Source: a bacterium | GTDB taxonomy: Bacteria; Bacillota; Clostridia; Lachnospirales; Lachnospiraceae | DNA: 64,000 nt | Direction of reading: 5' to 3' | Assembly (NCBI GenBank): GCA_023663725.1 | Contig: JAMPGX010000009.1 | Span: 1-64,000 of the forward strand | Part shown: positions 63,747-64,000 of the stretch, one piece after another | Position numbering within the stretch: position 1 is the first letter of the stretch | How the letters are laid out: the number at the start of each line of letters is the position of its first letter | Program-made: the position numbers and the translations under genes | Notes under the pieces: model-generated | What the model saw: only the letters and a program-made list of their open reading frames with translations | Told to the model about the DNA's origin: nothing | The model's database searches: none

Positions 63747-63856
63747 TACCAGTACCGAATTGTGCATATGGTATGTTCCATAAGCAGTGAGAACGGAGCG
63801 AGAGCGTGCTTGCGTTGGAATGTACCATGTGCACAATGACACTAGCAAAGTAACTC
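63747..63856. mobile_element. MITE-like element, copy D (short, inverted)
   Basis: Reverse orientation, about 110 bp. It keeps both termini and the GAGAACGGAGCGAGAGCGTG block and lacks the internal hairpin modules. Core arms ATGGTATGTTCCA / TGGAATGTACCAT pair fully in RNA with two adjacent wobbles. It lies between the DUF5682 gene and the VWA-type gene, within what should be one operon. Confidence 0.78.
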
Positions 63857-63909
63857 GGCTTTACAACTGCCTAAATATGTACCCACAGTTACAAGGAGAT
63901 AGGGAAGTA

Positions 63910-64000
63910 ATGGACGACGGACAGGTATTGAACAGATGGCGGCTGATGTTGGGAAGACATGCAGCCGGTCAGATTTCTTACAGTGACGGCGGCGTCAACT
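63910..64000 (+). CDS. Probable VWA (CoxE-like) protein, N-terminal fragment
   Basis: Only the first 30 residues are in the window: it begins MDDGQVLNRWRLMLGRHAAG after AAGGAGATAGGGAAGTA and runs off the right edge. The opening N-R-W-R-L-x-L-G matches how VWA proteins that accompany MoxR and DUF5682 genes begin. The VWA MIDAS motif itself lies beyond the window, so this is context plus a short motif. Confidence 0.6.
   Translation, partial: MDDGQVLNRWRLMLGRHAAGQISYSDGGVN

Overview
The window looks like the chromosome of a Gram-positive anaerobe of the Clostridia, most likely a Lachnospiraceae-type gut bacterium. The evidence is the hrcA-grpE-dnaK-dnaJ order behind a CIRCE operator, the ireB-ruvX-DUF1292 run with RNase J and tRNA-U34 hydroxylation genes, a type III glutamine synthetase, a four-subunit pyruvate-type ferredoxin oxidoreductase, a class B sortase, and strong AGGAGG ribosome sites with TTGACA-N17-TATAAT promoters. 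The assignment is an inference. No rRNA, tRNA, CRISPR array, phage module or transposase gene was seen.

Layout. 0.1-3.1 kb: an ABC exporter operon and its TetR regulator, with two matching operators. 3.1-6.5 kb: a more A+T-rich accessory stretch with a PIN/AbrB toxin-antitoxin pair, a second TetR regulator, a strongly foldable cloverleaf-like element and an MFS efflux pump. 6.7-11.6 kb: a GNAT-like protein, glycerol kinase, an aminotransferase and UppP. 12-17.6 kb: a Lys/Ala-rich small protein and the HrcA heat-shock operon. 17.8-21.5 kb: an ECF sigma factor, a membrane anti-sigma candidate and a transglutaminase-like lipoprotein, then a convergent solo McrB-like ATPase. 23.4-35.3 kb: translation and RNA housekeeping (prmA, rsmE, cysteine desulfurase, thiI, mtaB, ireB, ruvX, RNase J, ylbF, a truncated MltG-like gene, trmR, trhP). 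36-42 kb: glnN, then an opposing operon of a CooC-type ATPase with two HgdB/BcrC-type proteins. 42-45 kb: a small secreted CxxC/HxxxH protein followed by a large solute-binding-like lipoprotein. 45-48.5 kb: a T-box-like leader and the ferredoxin oxidoreductase operon. 48.6-56.7 kb: a hybrid histidine kinase with an HD-GYP-like protein, a HerA-like ATPase, a chemoreceptor and a sortase B. 56.7-59.6 kb: a second copy of the secreted-protein/lipoprotein pair on the other strand. 60-64 kb: a MoxR ATPase, a DUF5682 protein and the start of a probable VWA protein, cut by the window edge.

Two families of small foldable repeats are scattered between genes. One is a MITE-like family with four recognisable copies (23.1, 35.4, 35.9 and 63.7 kb) and two end remnants (11.9 and 35.8 kb). 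Its long imperfect terminal inverted repeats change in concert between copies. The other is a REP-like family (2.35, 10.6 and 24.4 kb); the 24.4 kb copy supplies the stop codon of prmA.

The most promising leads for undescribed biology are: the twice-occurring secreted zinc-knuckle-like protein plus lipoprotein cassette; the MoxR-DUF5682-VWA NTPase module; the CooC-ATPase/HgdB-like cassette that lacks the usual ASKHA activator; the cloverleaf-like element between the efflux pump and its regulator; and the T-box-like leader before an oxidoreductase operon.
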